Shown: one piece after another, positions 12,901 to 25,400 of the stretch
How positions within the stretch are numbered: the stretch's first letter is position 1
Layout of the letters: each line of letters opens with the position of its first letter
Assembly: GCA_964007475.1 (NCBI GenBank)
Contig: OZ023273.1
Location: 38,751,525 to 38,815,524, forward strand
Length of the DNA: 64,000 nucleotides
Source: Hybos culiciformis
Taxonomy: Eukaryota; Arthropoda; Insecta; Diptera; Hybotidae
Reading direction: 5' to 3'
Notes under the pieces: generated by a model
Database searches by the model: none
Told to the model about the DNA's origin: nothing
Seen by the model: only the letters and a program-made list of their open reading frames with translations
Translations under genes and position numbers: made by a program

Positions 12901-13506
12901 TTTATTTATACGTCATTATTAGATAATAGCACCATTCGATTCCTCGTACTCGATTTTATAAGAACAACTATTTTGCAATATTCGTAATGTTGATTAAAAT
13001 GTTTTTTTACGATGAAAATTTTACGTTACTTGATTTTTTTGCATACGTTTTTTTTAATTTTCAAATCTTAAAACTCAAATTACTCGAAACTATACTTTTC
13101 ATTATATGTACATTGTTTCAGGTCTCAGCAGACGAAATAATTATGTGCCAAAATTTAAGAAGATTGTTAAAATCAGTTCAAAAATCTCATTGGTTTAAAA
13201 TTTATGAATTATATATGAATTCAAATTTTTAATCAATTCAACTGTGCCCAAAATCAATAGTCAAATCAAACATTTAATCACATTATTTTTTATCAAGTTA
13301 GATCAAAAAGGTTTTTTTTGTAGATACTCTTAAAAGTTTATTATTAATGGTAAACATGTATTTCTTTTTGCAGATGGAATTTTTTTCATTTTCATTACAC
13401 TTTCTTTCTGATCGTTGAAGTATTCGGATTAAAGTTTGGTTAGATTGATATTAAATTAAATAGTTATATTAATTTTATATTTTAAAATCAAAAAATTATT
13501 TAAAAA

Positions 13507-16500
13507 ATGTTTTCTATTAAATTCTCAACCATTATTTGCATAATTATACTAATAATTGAAATAGCTTCAAAAGAAATAATTAATAATGCTCCACAATTGC
13601 AACAAAAACGTAAGAATTGGATGATTGTTATAATAAAAAAATATTTTGGCCAGGAGTTAGGACACCAATGTCAAATTTTATACTTTCATTCAGAGAATTT
13701 GAATGATAAAACCGATTCAATTAATTTAAAAATTATACTTTCGATAATTTATTAAGTTTTAATCTTTAAGATTATTAAGTTTTAACCTATTCGAATCTGA
13801 TTTTATCAAAAAAAAATTTTAATATATTTTTGTTGTATATACTGGTTAAGGACTAATAATCTCTTCTGCAAATTATAATTCCCTACATTTTATAATTTTG
13901 AGACTATCATTATTACAAAAGATTTTGAATGAACATTTTTTTGAATATTTTGGAAACTATCTGACAATATAACTGGAAGTGTTTCCAAAACGTATACATA
14001 ATTGAAAAATACAGAAAAAAATTTTTATTAATTTTTATTATTAATGCCGGGTTTTTGACGTGAAAATATTATTTTAAAAAAATAAATCTATGTCGAACAA
14101 TTTTTTGAGAATAGTATTTTTTTTCTTAGGACCTATTTTTAAGATAACAAAAATATTTTTACACATTTGTTATATGACTTCTCATAAGATATGTAGACAA
14201 AATACGTTTTTTTTTCATTGTTTGTATAAAAATTATTGTGCGTACGCTTATTTTATTCAATTTTGTACATACACATTATAAAGTTTTCAATTAAATGTTT
14301 TGTTTTGTTACAATAAAGCTTTTTGTGCACTAAATGTTTGTAAAAGATAATTATGTAATATCATTTGTGGCCAATATGGCATTATTTATGTAACTCCTTT
14401 TATTTATTTTTTTTCTTAACGTAAACTTGCGGAAAATATTACGTGAATTTTATCTTAAATTTTTAATACAAGAAGCAAGCTATATTTATTATTTATTATA
14501 TTATTATTAAACTTGATAATGATAAAAAATATTGTAATGAAAAAAAAGGGACTAGGTACAAAAAAAAGATTTCACTACTTTGTTGTTGTTATAACTTATA
14601 AGTAATTGTTGAAATATTTACAGTGTTAATATATTTTTTCTGGTCAATATTTTTATTTGATAACATCTTCAAATGATCATAATAGCAAAAAAAAAATAAA
14701 TTTTCTAAACATTGTATTTATTCGGAAAAAATTTTGATGTTCATTTACATTGCATCATGTTTACACACATTATGTATCCTATATTTACATATTTGTATAA
14801 TACTTAAGAGAAATTGATATTTTAACTATACATATATAATATAAATAAACTTGAATGAAATCAATTACCGTCAATATTGGAATGAAATATTGAAAAACAT
14901 ATAAAATGTTTAAGGTTTAAAAAAAAATGTACTAAGTGAGGATTATTTTCAACAATTTTAATATTTACAATGAAAAAACTTAATGAATTTAATATTTTGT
15001 AGTTTTTGAATGATTTTTTCACCGCCAACAAGATAAATTAATTATAATTTTTATAACAAGAATAATATTTCCAAATTTTCTGGCTCCAGATACATATGTA
15101 TGTATATCATAATTGTATCATAATATATCGATAACAATGTATGTAAGGGAGACTCGCCAACCATGACACTTTTTTTTATTACACAAAATTTCTGTAAGTT
15201 GTTGATGAAAATGGATGTTTGAATATAGTCTCAGGTTTAAGAGTCATAAACAAATTTAACTTTAATGTGATTAAGTCGAATTGTTTCACTATCGGAACAG
15301 GGTAAATGTAAATTTGATAAAAAAAAAAAACTATTTAACGAACTATTTAGCGAACAGAAATACATAGGTTGTGCTCAATTCATTTGTATAATTTATAAAA
15401 TTGCATATTTACATGTAATTTGTTGTTGTGTATAAAATATACAAAAAGGTTATTCAAATATAATAAGTAGAGGGTACTTTTTTTATATATTTTGTATATT
15501 TTTATTGATTTGAACACCACAATAGTCAAAATTACAAGATAAATTAATTTTGTTTTAGTTCTGAATATCTTACAACATACTACTTAGTACTTACTATGTT
15601 TCTACTACTCTTCGATATCTTAGTACATTAAATATAAAATTATCAAATGAAAAAATGTAATTTAAATTTAATTACATTATTTCATTTGATAATTTTAAAA
15701 AATTTCTATTTCTGTTAAGAATGTGTTATTGAGTATAGTTAATAGAAACAATTTTCATAGATTTGTCTTTTAAAGATAAGTATTTTTTATAATAACTTAT
15801 TCAATAAATTATAATCGAATTCAATAACTATTTTTCAGCTGAATGGCTAGGAACTTGTAAGCGATCGAATCCTAATCAAGAGAAATGTTTTCAAAAATTA
15901 TTTCAACGCTCCTTTCCAGCATTGGTAAGTTAATTGGTTATTATTATACGTTTTATTCAATTATATATTCTGACTTAGAAATTTTTCCGTCGTTGATTCA
16001 GGCTCGAGGAATTCCCGAAATTGGGATTAAAAATTTTGAACCTTTAAATATTGATCAAGTCAGTGTATCAAGAGGAAGTGGTAATTTAATATTGACCGGA
16101 GGTTTTCATAACTTAATTGTTCGAGGACCATCAAATGCCACTGTTGCAAGAGCTGGGTAGTATACAATATTTAAATTTATTTATATACAAATATATTTAT
16201 ATATATTTATTTTTCAGACTTGACTTGAGCAAACGCTTTTTGAATTTCGATTTGGAAATACCCGTATTGCGAATTCGAGCACAATATAACTTAAAAGGAA
16301 ACATCCTTCTTATACCTATTATTGGCAGCGGTGATGTGAATATGGTTTTAAAAGACGTTAAGACATCGGTGTACACAAGGATCAGCCTTAGAAATTTGCC
16401 AGAGGTGAAGTCATATTTTATGTTTTGTCGGATAATTCTGAGTACATATTTTTAACTTATGTACATATCCTCAGTGTCATGCCAAATCCATGAATCTAAC

Positions 16501-17758
16501 TTTTTGACGAATTTGAACAAACATGCCTAATTGTCATTTATTCCCTTGTCAAATTTTCGTTTCATAATTTATAATTTTTTTTATTTAAAGTTTTTTTTCG
16601 GAAATCTACTTTAATCAAAATATTCTTGAAAATTATGCAGTCACTAACCCGATTTCGGATAGCTTGAATTTAAGTTGTTTTTTCCTTTTAGTTTCATCGT
16701 ATTATCCCCACATAATTTTGTTCTCTTTCAAGATTTGTTCGTAAGCTTATTATCTCATTGTGGATTCTAGCCATTTAAAGAAAGAGACGAGAGCTGAACG
16801 AGATTCCAGGGTATTGTTCCTGACATTTCGTTCTCCTTTAAGTACAGTGCATGTGCATCTATCTATTTATTTCCTAAAAGTAGTTGGGACCTACAGGTGT
16901 TGGACTTTTCTTTTATCACTTAACTCATTCAATAACCGTCTGAAATTTTATTTCGTGAGACACCAAAGCTTTAATTAAAACCGCTTGGTTATCCACGTAT
17001 GCTTTAATTGGGGCTTCCGGGTAGTGGAAAACGCTCCACTCCTGTGAAAGCATGTAACAATTTAAGTTTATACAACCATCTGTATTTCGGCTTATCGAGT
17101 TTTCTTGTTCCACATTTATATTTATTATAAATATTTGTTGAAACATTTTGTTTTAAATTACTTCTTAATATGAAAATGATTCGCATAAACACTACATACT
17201 TGCAATGAATTTCTACATGTACATAAACATTTTTATAGCCGTTTCTTAATTGTTGTAAAAAACTAAAGTATTATTTACACAGAAAAGGAAGTTTTTCTTA
17301 GAAATAGTGTTCTGGTTTGAACAATAATTTACTTATATATTTCAGGAAGTGATAAGAATTGATGAAATGAAAGTTAACTTTTTAGTAGGAGATATTCACA
17401 TTCATTTATCAAATTTATTTAATGGAAATGAATTATTAAGTGATTCCATTAATCAATTTTTAAATCAAAACTCTGCTGAAGTTATACAAGAATTAAGTAA
17501 GTATCGAAAAATAGTAAAATAAGTTTTAGTCCGTTTTCAACCAAAAATAAAAAAAAAGTTTTCATTAAATTTAGGTCATATTATCCATAGGTCATATTAT
17601 CAGACTTTTAATTAACTTAAGCTATTATGCACTCAGTGATTTTTACTTAGTTTTTCTTATTTTTAGGAGGTGATTTGGAAAGTGGATTAGCTGATATTTT
17701 CAAAGGGTTATGGAATAATGTTTTTTCAAAGCTTCCACTCAAATTTTGGCTTCTGTGA
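13507..17758 (+). CDS. Takeout/JHBP-domain secreted protein, gene 2
   Basis: Six exons join in frame: 13507-13609, 15839-15924, 16002-16156, 16218-16404, 17346-17496 and 17667-17758, giving 257 residues. Exon 1 encodes a signal peptide (MFSIKFSTIICIIILIIEIA). Cysteines 41 and 51 form the C-x9-C pair of the family, followed by FPALARGIPEIGIKNFEPL and IDQVSVSRGSGN, typical of JHBP/takeout proteins. The intron 3 donor is a weak GTAGTA; the other sites are ordinary. Intron phases 1, 0 and 2 at the 5' end match takeout gene 1 at 1083-6953, so the two look like diverged tandem paralogues. Predicted role: extracellular transport of a small hydrophobic ligand; the ligand is unknown. Intron 4 contains an antisense LINE RNase H fragment. 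Exon 1 is 2.2 kb from exon 2 and is the least certain part, although its phase and signal peptide fit well. Confidence 0.85.
15636..15697. repeat. Short near-perfect palindrome
   Basis: AAAATTATCAAATGAAA is repeated inverted around an A+T-rich centre, forming a hairpin of about 28 base pairs in intron 1 of takeout gene 2. Confidence 0.8.
16780..17062 (-). pseudogene. Decayed LINE RNase H fragment
   Basis: On the minus strand, translated segments read EWSVFHYPEAPIKAYVDNQA followed by VLIKAL, the region around the catalytic Asp of a retrotransposon RNase H (AYVDNQAVLIKAL resembles the usual SDSQAALKAL). Further on, LSDKRKVQHL-stop-VPT resembles the VxLxWVPGH segment. Frames are broken by stops, so it is a dead fragment. 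It lies in intron 4 of takeout gene 2, antisense to it. The clade is not certain. Confidence 0.6.
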
Positions 17759-17941
17759 TTACTTAAAATAGTTTTACTTATTAATTTTAATAATTTTATT
17801 AAATTTAAATCTAAGATTATGTTAATTTGTTAATTGTCATATTTCATAAATGACTGAAATTGTATAAACAAATATATTTTTTAAACAATAACAATAACTA
17901 CAACTCAAAAAATTCTCTAATGTCTTATCAACAAAAGGAAT

Positions 17942-17947
17942 AATAAA
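17942..17947 (+). terminator. Possible polyadenylation signal, takeout gene 2
   Basis: AATAAA about 185 bases beyond the stop codon of the second takeout-like gene; in A+T-rich DNA the match alone is weak evidence. Confidence 0.35.
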
Positions 17948-17986
17948 AATTTTGCTGCAGCTTGAGATTCATTTAAAGATACATTC

Positions 17987-18880
17987 TTACTTTCTACATT
18001 TGTTTAATTCTTGATTTTTGATCTTATCTTTAGTAATAAGTTTATTTTTATTATTGTTCCTAAAAATTTGCATTTGCTGTTTTAGATGGTTCAAGTAGGA
18101 TTCGAACCATTTAAATTGAGTTCCTGAAACGCCATACTTTTTGAGTTTTTCTAACAAAATCTTACGATTTTCAGTTTCAAAACCTCTGCTCAGATCTAGG
18201 AATACAGCTACTATAATTTTTTTTATCATTAACTGCATCTTTCCAATAAGTTATAACTAAGTTCTACGATTCACAGCTGTGCCCTTTTCTAAATCCAGAC
18301 TTCTAATTGGCTATAGACTATTTTCTCAAGGATTTTTTACTCTAATGAAATCATGTTAACCGGGCGGCAGTCATTGCATTCAATGGTGTGATTAACTTTT
18401 AGTACAGGAATTAACAATGACTCTTTCTAGACATAAGGGAAAACACCACTTTCCAGGGAACAGTTAATTATGCTCAGAAGATTTTCAGCGATCAAATCGA
18501 AGCAGTCATTAGGCATAGCAGCATTTAATAGATTTATGTCTTTTTTATTATTAAGATCTTTAATAACATATTTTAACTTATTGACATAAATCTGTTTAAA
18601 TTTGAATTGCGTGACAATTTCCAGCGCACCGTACCGCAAGTTTTGGGGCCCCTGCGCAGAAAACTAAAAAAATTAATTTTGTTGTAGGCAACGGAATTTT
18701 AGTTTTTTAGACTTTTTTCATTAGTAGTTCGTTATCAGTATAACAAGTTTAAAGAGGGTAGGTACGTTCTTTACGATAAAACCGACCGATCCGGCTGTCC
18801 ATTCATTCAAAACAGCAGGGAATGTATCCAAATCAAAGTTAATACTATCCAGAAAATCTGCACAACAAATTCAAATATCA
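17987..18880 (-). pseudogene. Decayed LINE reverse transcriptase
   Basis: Minus-strand frames carry linked non-LTR reverse transcriptase pieces. In coding order these are a segment near 18.8 kb (DFLDSINFDLDTFPAVLNEW), then LLSIINCSLESGVFP, then CRPVNMISLE and KILEKIVYSQLE with stops between, then VAVFLDLSRGFETENRKILL followed by EKLKKYGVSG and WFESYLNHLKQQ. This order matches fingers-palm motifs of Jockey/CR1-like LINE polymerases. The YxDD catalytic motif is absent and frames are broken, so it is inactive and truncated. It starts about 230 bases after the takeout gene 2 stop. Confidence 0.75.
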
Positions 18881-18909
18881 CTCGATACTCGAACTATATA
18901 AAAACTGGC

Positions 18910-19613
18910 GCAGTGAAATAAGGCCGCGGGAAATAAGGCCGCGATAGGTTTTTTGTTGCGGTCTTATTTCATTTTGAAAAATGAAATAAGGCCGCGAAAA
19001 AATCCTCGCGGTCCTATTTCATTTTGAAAAATGAAATAAGACCGCATAAAATTCCTCGCGGCCTTATTTCGTTTTGAAAAATGAAATAAGACCGCGACAA
19101 AAAAAAAATTAATCGGAGGGCTAATTTCATTTTGAAAAATGAAATAAGGCCGCGAGGATTTTTTCGCGGCCTTATTTCATTTTGAAAAACGAAATAAGGC
19201 CGCGTAATCTTGTGAGGTGAGCACACAGGGCAGGGGGCAGCAGGGCGGCGGACGGGCGGTTGGTCAGTGGGATTTGCGGCGCTAGCCCCCTGCCCTGTGT
19301 GCTCACCTCACAAGATTACGCGGCCTTATTTCGTTTATAAAAATGAAATTAGCCCTCCGAATAATTGTTTTTTTTTGTCGCGGCCTTATTTCATTTTTCA
19401 AAACGAAATAAGGCCGCGAGGAATTTTTTGCGGTCTTATTTCATTTTTCAAAATGAAATAAGACCGCGACGATTTTTTCGCGGCCTTATTTCATTTTGAA
19501 AAACGAAATAAGGCCGCGAAAAAATCTTCGCGGCCTTATTTCATTTTTCAAAATGAAATAAGACCGCAACAAAAAAACGTCGCGGCCTTATTTCCTGCGG
19601 CCTTATTTCCATC
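18910..19613. repeat. Compound palindrome of GCGGCCTTATTTC units
   Basis: A palindrome of about 700 bp with a roughly 46-base GC-rich loop (about 19240-19285). Each arm is itself a chain of small palindromes built from GAAATAAGGCCGCG and its inverse, separated by short A+T-rich spacers. The innermost arm segment, ending CTGCCCTGTGTGCTCACCTC, is an almost exact inverted match. A 12-base direct repeat AACTATATAAAA is found on both flanks (about 18892 and 19623), which might be a target duplication. Open frames through it encode repetitive FFKMK/YFIFQNEI strings and are not genes. Confidence 0.85.
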
Positions 19614-19922
19614 CCCCATAAAAACTATATAAAACACTAGAAGTGGGGGATAAAGATCTAAATTAACATAACTACTGATTTTAAATTAAAGTTTTAATAA
19701 AAATTTATTTTTAAAGCATTTTTAATATCATCTCAATAGTATTTTTCAATTCTAAGTAACAATCCCGCATTTCCATCATTAAAATCAAAATAAATAATAT
19801 ATTAATCACTTCAGTCATTTTTAAACATATCTAAGTTTTGTAAGATAAATAAATAAAAAAACCTTTTTTTTTGGAATTCTAAAAATTTAAAATAGAACAT
19901 TTTGATAAAAAATCAATCACTA

Positions 19923-20749
19923 ATGGGAAAACTTCGTCTGATTCCGTTAACTCCTTCTCTAGCAGAATTAAAAAAAGAACTAAAAGAAGAAAGAAAGGCT
20001 TCAGAAATCAAAGAGAAAAATAATCAAAATTCTTCTTCTCTAAGTAAATTGTTTATTGTGTCATCGTGCAAATTGCCTAACAGCGTTTCAGCATCAGAAT
20101 CTGATTTTTCAAATCCCACAGACGAATGGCAAGATCATAATAGTTCAGAAGACTCGTCAATTCGTACTTCCAGTGAAGTGTCAAATGAAGAAAACAAAAC
20201 TCGTAAAATTCCATCAGAAATGGTTGCTCGTTTTGAATCTCTAGGTAATGCCGTAATTCTTCTCTTAATATTTTATGGAAATTATATGATTAAATTTTTA
20301 GTTAAATGATTATTGTGTTTTTTAATATAAATATAGCCTAATTTAGAAAAAATATCTGAAGTGCTTAAAAAATGTACCACTGCTTTATTAATAAACCTCT
20401 GTATTTTTTAGAATTAAAAATACGCTCTATGCTTAGAATTATTAACCCATTAGAAAAAAATCGAAGCAACATAAATGGATGTTCTCCTCGTACAATAAAA
20501 AATTTTGAAATTAAAGAAAACACTAATCATCAGTGCGCTGATAGTATACAAAAAATTGCTAATCAATATGAAGAGTTGTTTTATCTTCATAGGCAACGTG
20601 AAATGAATTTAGCAGCTTACAAAAAATCGGACAGGACATTGAATTTAAACAAACGACCCAAAAATATTCAATTCTTATTGTTGCCACCTAAAACATTTAG
20701 TCATTCTAGACATTCACTGAAGCGATTAGCCAAAAAAGAAAATCAATAA
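19923..20749 (+). CDS. Unrecognised two-exon gene
   Basis: Exon 1 is 19923-20244 and exon 2 is 20412-20749. The GT-AG junction keeps the frame (Leu-Gly/Glu-Leu), giving 219 residues. I recognise no family. The N-terminal part is highly charged (ELKKELKEERKASEIKEK, likely helical or coiled coil), then a Ser/Asp/Glu-rich disordered stretch (about residues 50-95). The second exon has a helical segment around QYEELFYLHRQREMNLAAYK and a basic C-terminal tail ending SLKRLAKKENQ. There is no signal peptide and no membrane segment. Even codon composition, a proper intron and the absence of low-complexity repeats argue for a real gene. The start is the first ATG of the frame; an upstream exon cannot be excluded. 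Confidence 0.6.
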
Positions 20750-22459
20750 GCAAAACCATCTTTTGATGTAAATTATTTTACATGTTTTGAATTACAAACA
20801 AGGAGCTATTTTAAAATATTTGTATAATTTTTACAAAATTTACTTAAAGTATAATTTAGTTAAAGCAGAATCAAAAATTTTCAATTTTTATATTTTACGA
20901 ACGAATCTTTTCCAAATCATACTTAATCTTCCAAATAATTTTTTCAATATATACATATCAAATATTCAAAAAAAATTTAAAATGTATCCTATCAAAGTTA
21001 TATAAGAAACTTCTTAATGTGAAACAGATTTTCAAACTTGCATCTTCTCTCTGTACTCTGCTGATGTAAAATACTATTATTCCTAATTTATAGAATAAAA
21101 TTAATCCGTAAAGGTTTTTTGTAAATCTTAGGCCTTGGCAACTCAAAACACTATGGGGGTCAACTTTAAAAAATATCAATATTGTTAGAGCCGCACCAGC
21201 CGAAGCGAAATGCGAGGGTATCTGCATATTGAAAACACAAATTTTTATTAAAATAAACTCGCATTTTGTTTAGTTTTTGAATATTTGATTTTTATATTTA
21301 TTAAATAATAAAATTATCCAATAAATTTAATTTATTATATAAACATTTTATATATTCTTTAAAATATTAATAATAAAATTTTTTAGTTTCAAAATATGTT
21401 TTTCATTTAATAATTCTTCAAAATTAACTTAAATATTAGTCGATGATACTATTAATTGATTTTTTAAATTCTTGACTTAAGTAAATTTCGATGATTTCTT
21501 GAACCACAAAAATTTATGGTTAGGCCTCAAGAGAATATTAATTAAGTGTCCAAGAATAATCCAAAAATCCTTATTTTCAAATGTAAGTTTTATTGATTAA
21601 ATTCAAATATTTAAATAAAAAAAGTATAAATTTATAACGTCAATAACATTATAAATAGTATATCTAGTTTTTCGGTTATATTTATAAATTTCAATTTATC
21701 TAAACCTAAAATCATAAAAAAAAATTTTTTAGCAATGTAAAATTTTTAATAAAACTTTTTTTTATATCTAAAACTTTAAAACAAATTAAAACAGTAATAT
21801 CTAATAAGTTGATGCAAATTTTGCTTTTCTCACATGTTAATTCGAAGTAATTACAATTACAATTGTTTTTTTTCATTGGTTTGTAAGGAATAAAAAATCG
21901 TAAATGCTACGTTTAGAATATTAAGGTGCTATATTTAAATTATTTAATTGATTTTAACGAATTGGAATTTCAATAACTATTTTAGTGTATCCATAATTTT
22001 GTTTATTTTCACCAGATGATCACTATGTTTTCAATCAGTGTGTACAACTTGTAGAAAAAAGGTAAAAATATAATGAAAAAATAGAAAAAAATGAAATTTA
22101 TTTTTCATTCAAAACTCAATATACTATTTAGAATTTATTTATATAAACTTACTTACATTAAAACAAATCTTATCTTTATAAAAAATTATTGAAGACAAAT
22201 AAAAATATATGATTATTATTTAATAATGAAATATATATATTTCTTCAAATTAAGAGATTTTGTTATTTTTCGTAAAAAAAAACAATATAATTAATTAATT
22301 CATTTCCTAAAATAGAAACCAAACTAAAATTACCAGATGGTTTTAGTTGAATGAAATAAAAACGAAAAAATGTTCATGAAACTATATAATAATATAAAGT
22401 AATTTTAAAAGTAACATTGAAAACAAAACAAAACTTTTGTCTTTTATTCATCAACAAGA
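20750..22459. other. Intergenic, A+T-rich
   Basis: Tail-to-tail spacer between the unrecognised gene and su(s). No exon or transposon is supported; about 21030-21230 is less A+T-rich than its surroundings and may be an old repeat fragment. Confidence 0.5.
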
Positions 22460-25400
22460 TTAAGGAGAAGTATGATTAGATTCAACTGGGTTTTCAGTAG
22501 GTGGAACTTTTTCTTTTTCTGACTTGGCTGAAGCATCGATTTCGTCATCCCAATCAGGCGAAACTGAGCCGCGTTGAACCATTTTAACTGGAGATTGATG
22601 ATTTTTTTTTGATGAATTACTAGAATTATTCCAATCCATTGTAGCTGATTCTTGCTTCTCGGGTTTAGCTTGCTCATCGTCATCCCAATCTGGTGTTGTG
22701 GCTCTATCTGGGACAGATTTCAAAGACTGTTGCAAATCACTACCGCGTCCACGATTAAAAGTCGAAGTGTTTTCCCATGAGTCTTCTCTTTCATTATTAA
22801 ACTTAGATCTTCTATTTGGAGGCCCTGGTAAAGGACTTGTAGAGCGAATTTTCTTTGCGAATGGATTGTCATCAGGAGGAGTTCTTGGTCCAACTTTATT
22901 GGAATAATCATTTGAATTTGAGAATTTTCTAGTTTGAAAATTTCTATTTCCTCCTCTGAAATTGCGTTGAGAATTATTATAACGATTTGTATTAGATTCA
23001 TCCTCATACAAATTTTGTAACGGCGTTGAGTACTTATCTTCATCGTTTTCAGTACTTTTTTTATCATATTGATAATTATTAGGTTTTCTATCATAATTCC
23101 TACCCTTTCTTTCAAATTTATCGCTATCTTGATTTGAATTCCAATTTCTTCTACCTTTATCGTTAAAACGATTTTGGGTGCCCTTTCCACCAAACTGAGT
23201 TCGATCATTATAATTACTTCTGCTCTGATATTGTCCTGTTGGATTTTGCTCTGAAGGAATATAAAAGCTTTGATCTGATTTCTCAAACTCACTATTCTTT
23301 CTTCGTTCATGTTGATTAAACTAAAATAAAATTGAAAATAGAATCAATATTTGTTTTCTGTTGAGCCCGGTTTCACACAATATCCGGATACATAATTTAT
23401 TCGTTCCCACATTATCCGTAAGTACAAAAAAATTAAAACATAAGAACATGATTAGGTCTTTCCTTTTTAATGCTTGATTAAAAATTTTTTTTTGTAAAAT
23501 CTTACGTAAAAGAGAATAATTCAAAACAATTTTTTTTTGTGTCCGAATAATTGGAGGCTGGAAAAACTAGAATTTTCCCAAGTTAATATTAATAATAAAT
23601 TAGTAGTAACTATTAGTCCTTTCAAAGTTTTAACATCAATCATTTTAAATGAATGAGTTTTTATTTTTAATACTATCAAAGACATTGAAGTAATAAACAG
23701 GGAACAACAAAGAAAAAGTTGATAAGTACCTGATTTTGAGAAGAATGTCCATAATTTTGATGGCCTCTCGGTGAAGAATCAGAGCGCACGGAAGGTTCTA
23801 AGTTTATTTTTGGCATTATAGTTGGAGGTATTTCTATAAGTTGCCCTTCCAAATCAATAGTTACCCCAATTGCTAATAATATATCTTCAAGACTTGTGTG
23901 TAAATTATAATCATATATATTAAACTTTTTATTTGAATCATTTTTTTGACGAAATTTTGTTAATTCAGCTCGTAAGTCACATACAATTTGATTAATTGCA
24001 GATTGATCATTTGGACTTTGATATTTATACCATGAAGAATTTTGTAAGTGATAAGTAATTATTTGATATTTACTTATTTCACCAGATTGCAGTGCTGAGG
24101 GCTGATGCTTTTGATCTGATACATTTGAATTGGTAACGCTCATGTTAAAAGTGCAGTTATTATATAAGACTGGCGGACCTGTTCCTCTACTATTTCCACC
24201 TACATCACCACCCAAACATCTAGGGTCTTGTGCCATTGCAAGTTTCTGTAATTCTAAATGTGCCATACTTATAATTTGATTATTGTAAACTGTATTGCAA
24301 TTTCCGTTATATTCCAGTAAATATTTTTTAATTCTTGGGTCTGGATTATCGTATTGTTGTTGAATTTCAAATTGTGATAAATTATCAAAACTAATTGGTG
24401 TTTCGAACTCTGGTAATAAAATTTCAATCAACTAAAAAGATTTAAAAAATAGTTACAAAAGTCCAGGCGGGACCAGATAAACAAGTTCAAAGATATTTTG
24501 AAAAATATCTATTAAGACTGTTAGTTTGCTTTTAAAAGATGGTGGTTTTAAACTAAAAAAAAACAGAAGAAATTTAGAAAAATGTTCTGAATAAAACGTC
24601 GAAAACACAATTAAAAGATTCAAATTGCAATCGAATCCAAATTTATAAACGGTAAAAAATGAAAAATAAACTCATGTGTTAAACCTCTAAAGCTAAACGA
24701 ACAAAGCTTTAATGGATAAAAAAGTTTATATATAAGTTAGTTTGTGTTCCATTTACATTTTTAAAAAATTCTAAAATTCTTTCAACTCACCTTATACTTT
24801 CTGATTTTAGGTGTAAATAATAAGTTCGAAGCATTAACTTCCTTTATTGTTGAATTGTAACTCATCCGTTGTTTAAAAGTTGATTGTAGTGATAAATCTA
24901 AAAATTAATAAAAAAATCATCTTTTTAACAAATTATAAAAATAATACATAAACTGTATTATAATATTAGGTATTATAAAATATTTTCTTTTATATTTAAA
25001 AGATCTATCGATATTGGCAATAATGTTTAAAAAAAACGTGCCTAATACGGATCTCACAATCACAATGGCCAGGTTAGGTTAGGGTGGCGACCCAATTGGC
25101 TCACATAGACCCATAGGATCCATAGTGCTACCACTGACAGTGACATATCAAATGTTCTACGCTTTCTATCCTAAAGCAATTATTACCATTATTCCTAATA
25201 GAATGGTATTATCGGTGTTATTGTGAAAAAAAGCAACCAAACATTTAAAAACCCACAAATTTGAATTAAAAAAAAAAGAAGAAATGAATACCTACATATT
25301 ATAATATTATTATCATTTAATAAATAACATTTGATAACAAAATATTGTTTTTTAATTTTAATTCTAGTTTAAAAAATCAATCGTAAATTTTTCTGATGTA

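Larger units (their letters stand above)
6954..13506. other. Intergenic between the two takeout-like genes
   Basis: No gene supported. It holds the nested foldback/hAT MITE pair (7537-8474), a second foldback (9201-9457) and a GGAAAA/TTTTCC-rich stretch (9541-9930). From about 10.4 to 13.5 kb it is A+T-rich DNA with no structure I can name. Confidence 0.6.

Noticed and set aside
12987..13232. Possible extra takeout exon near SADEIIMCQNLRRLLKSVQ
   Set aside because: It follows a plausible TTTCAG, but only one cysteine is present and it does not join to exon 2 in a takeout-like way; the exon at 13507 fits much better.
19014..19461. Frames encoding repeated YFIFQNEIRP and FFKMK
   Set aside because: Pure consequence of the compound palindrome units; present on both strands as mirror images.
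22720..23310. 196-codon minus-strand frame
   Set aside because: Out-of-frame shadow of the last su(s) exon, which is supported by in-frame splicing from the previous exon.
25072..25084. GGTTAGGTTAGGG, resembling the insect telomere repeat TTAGG
   Set aside because: Only two units inside a su(s) intron; not an interstitial telomere array.
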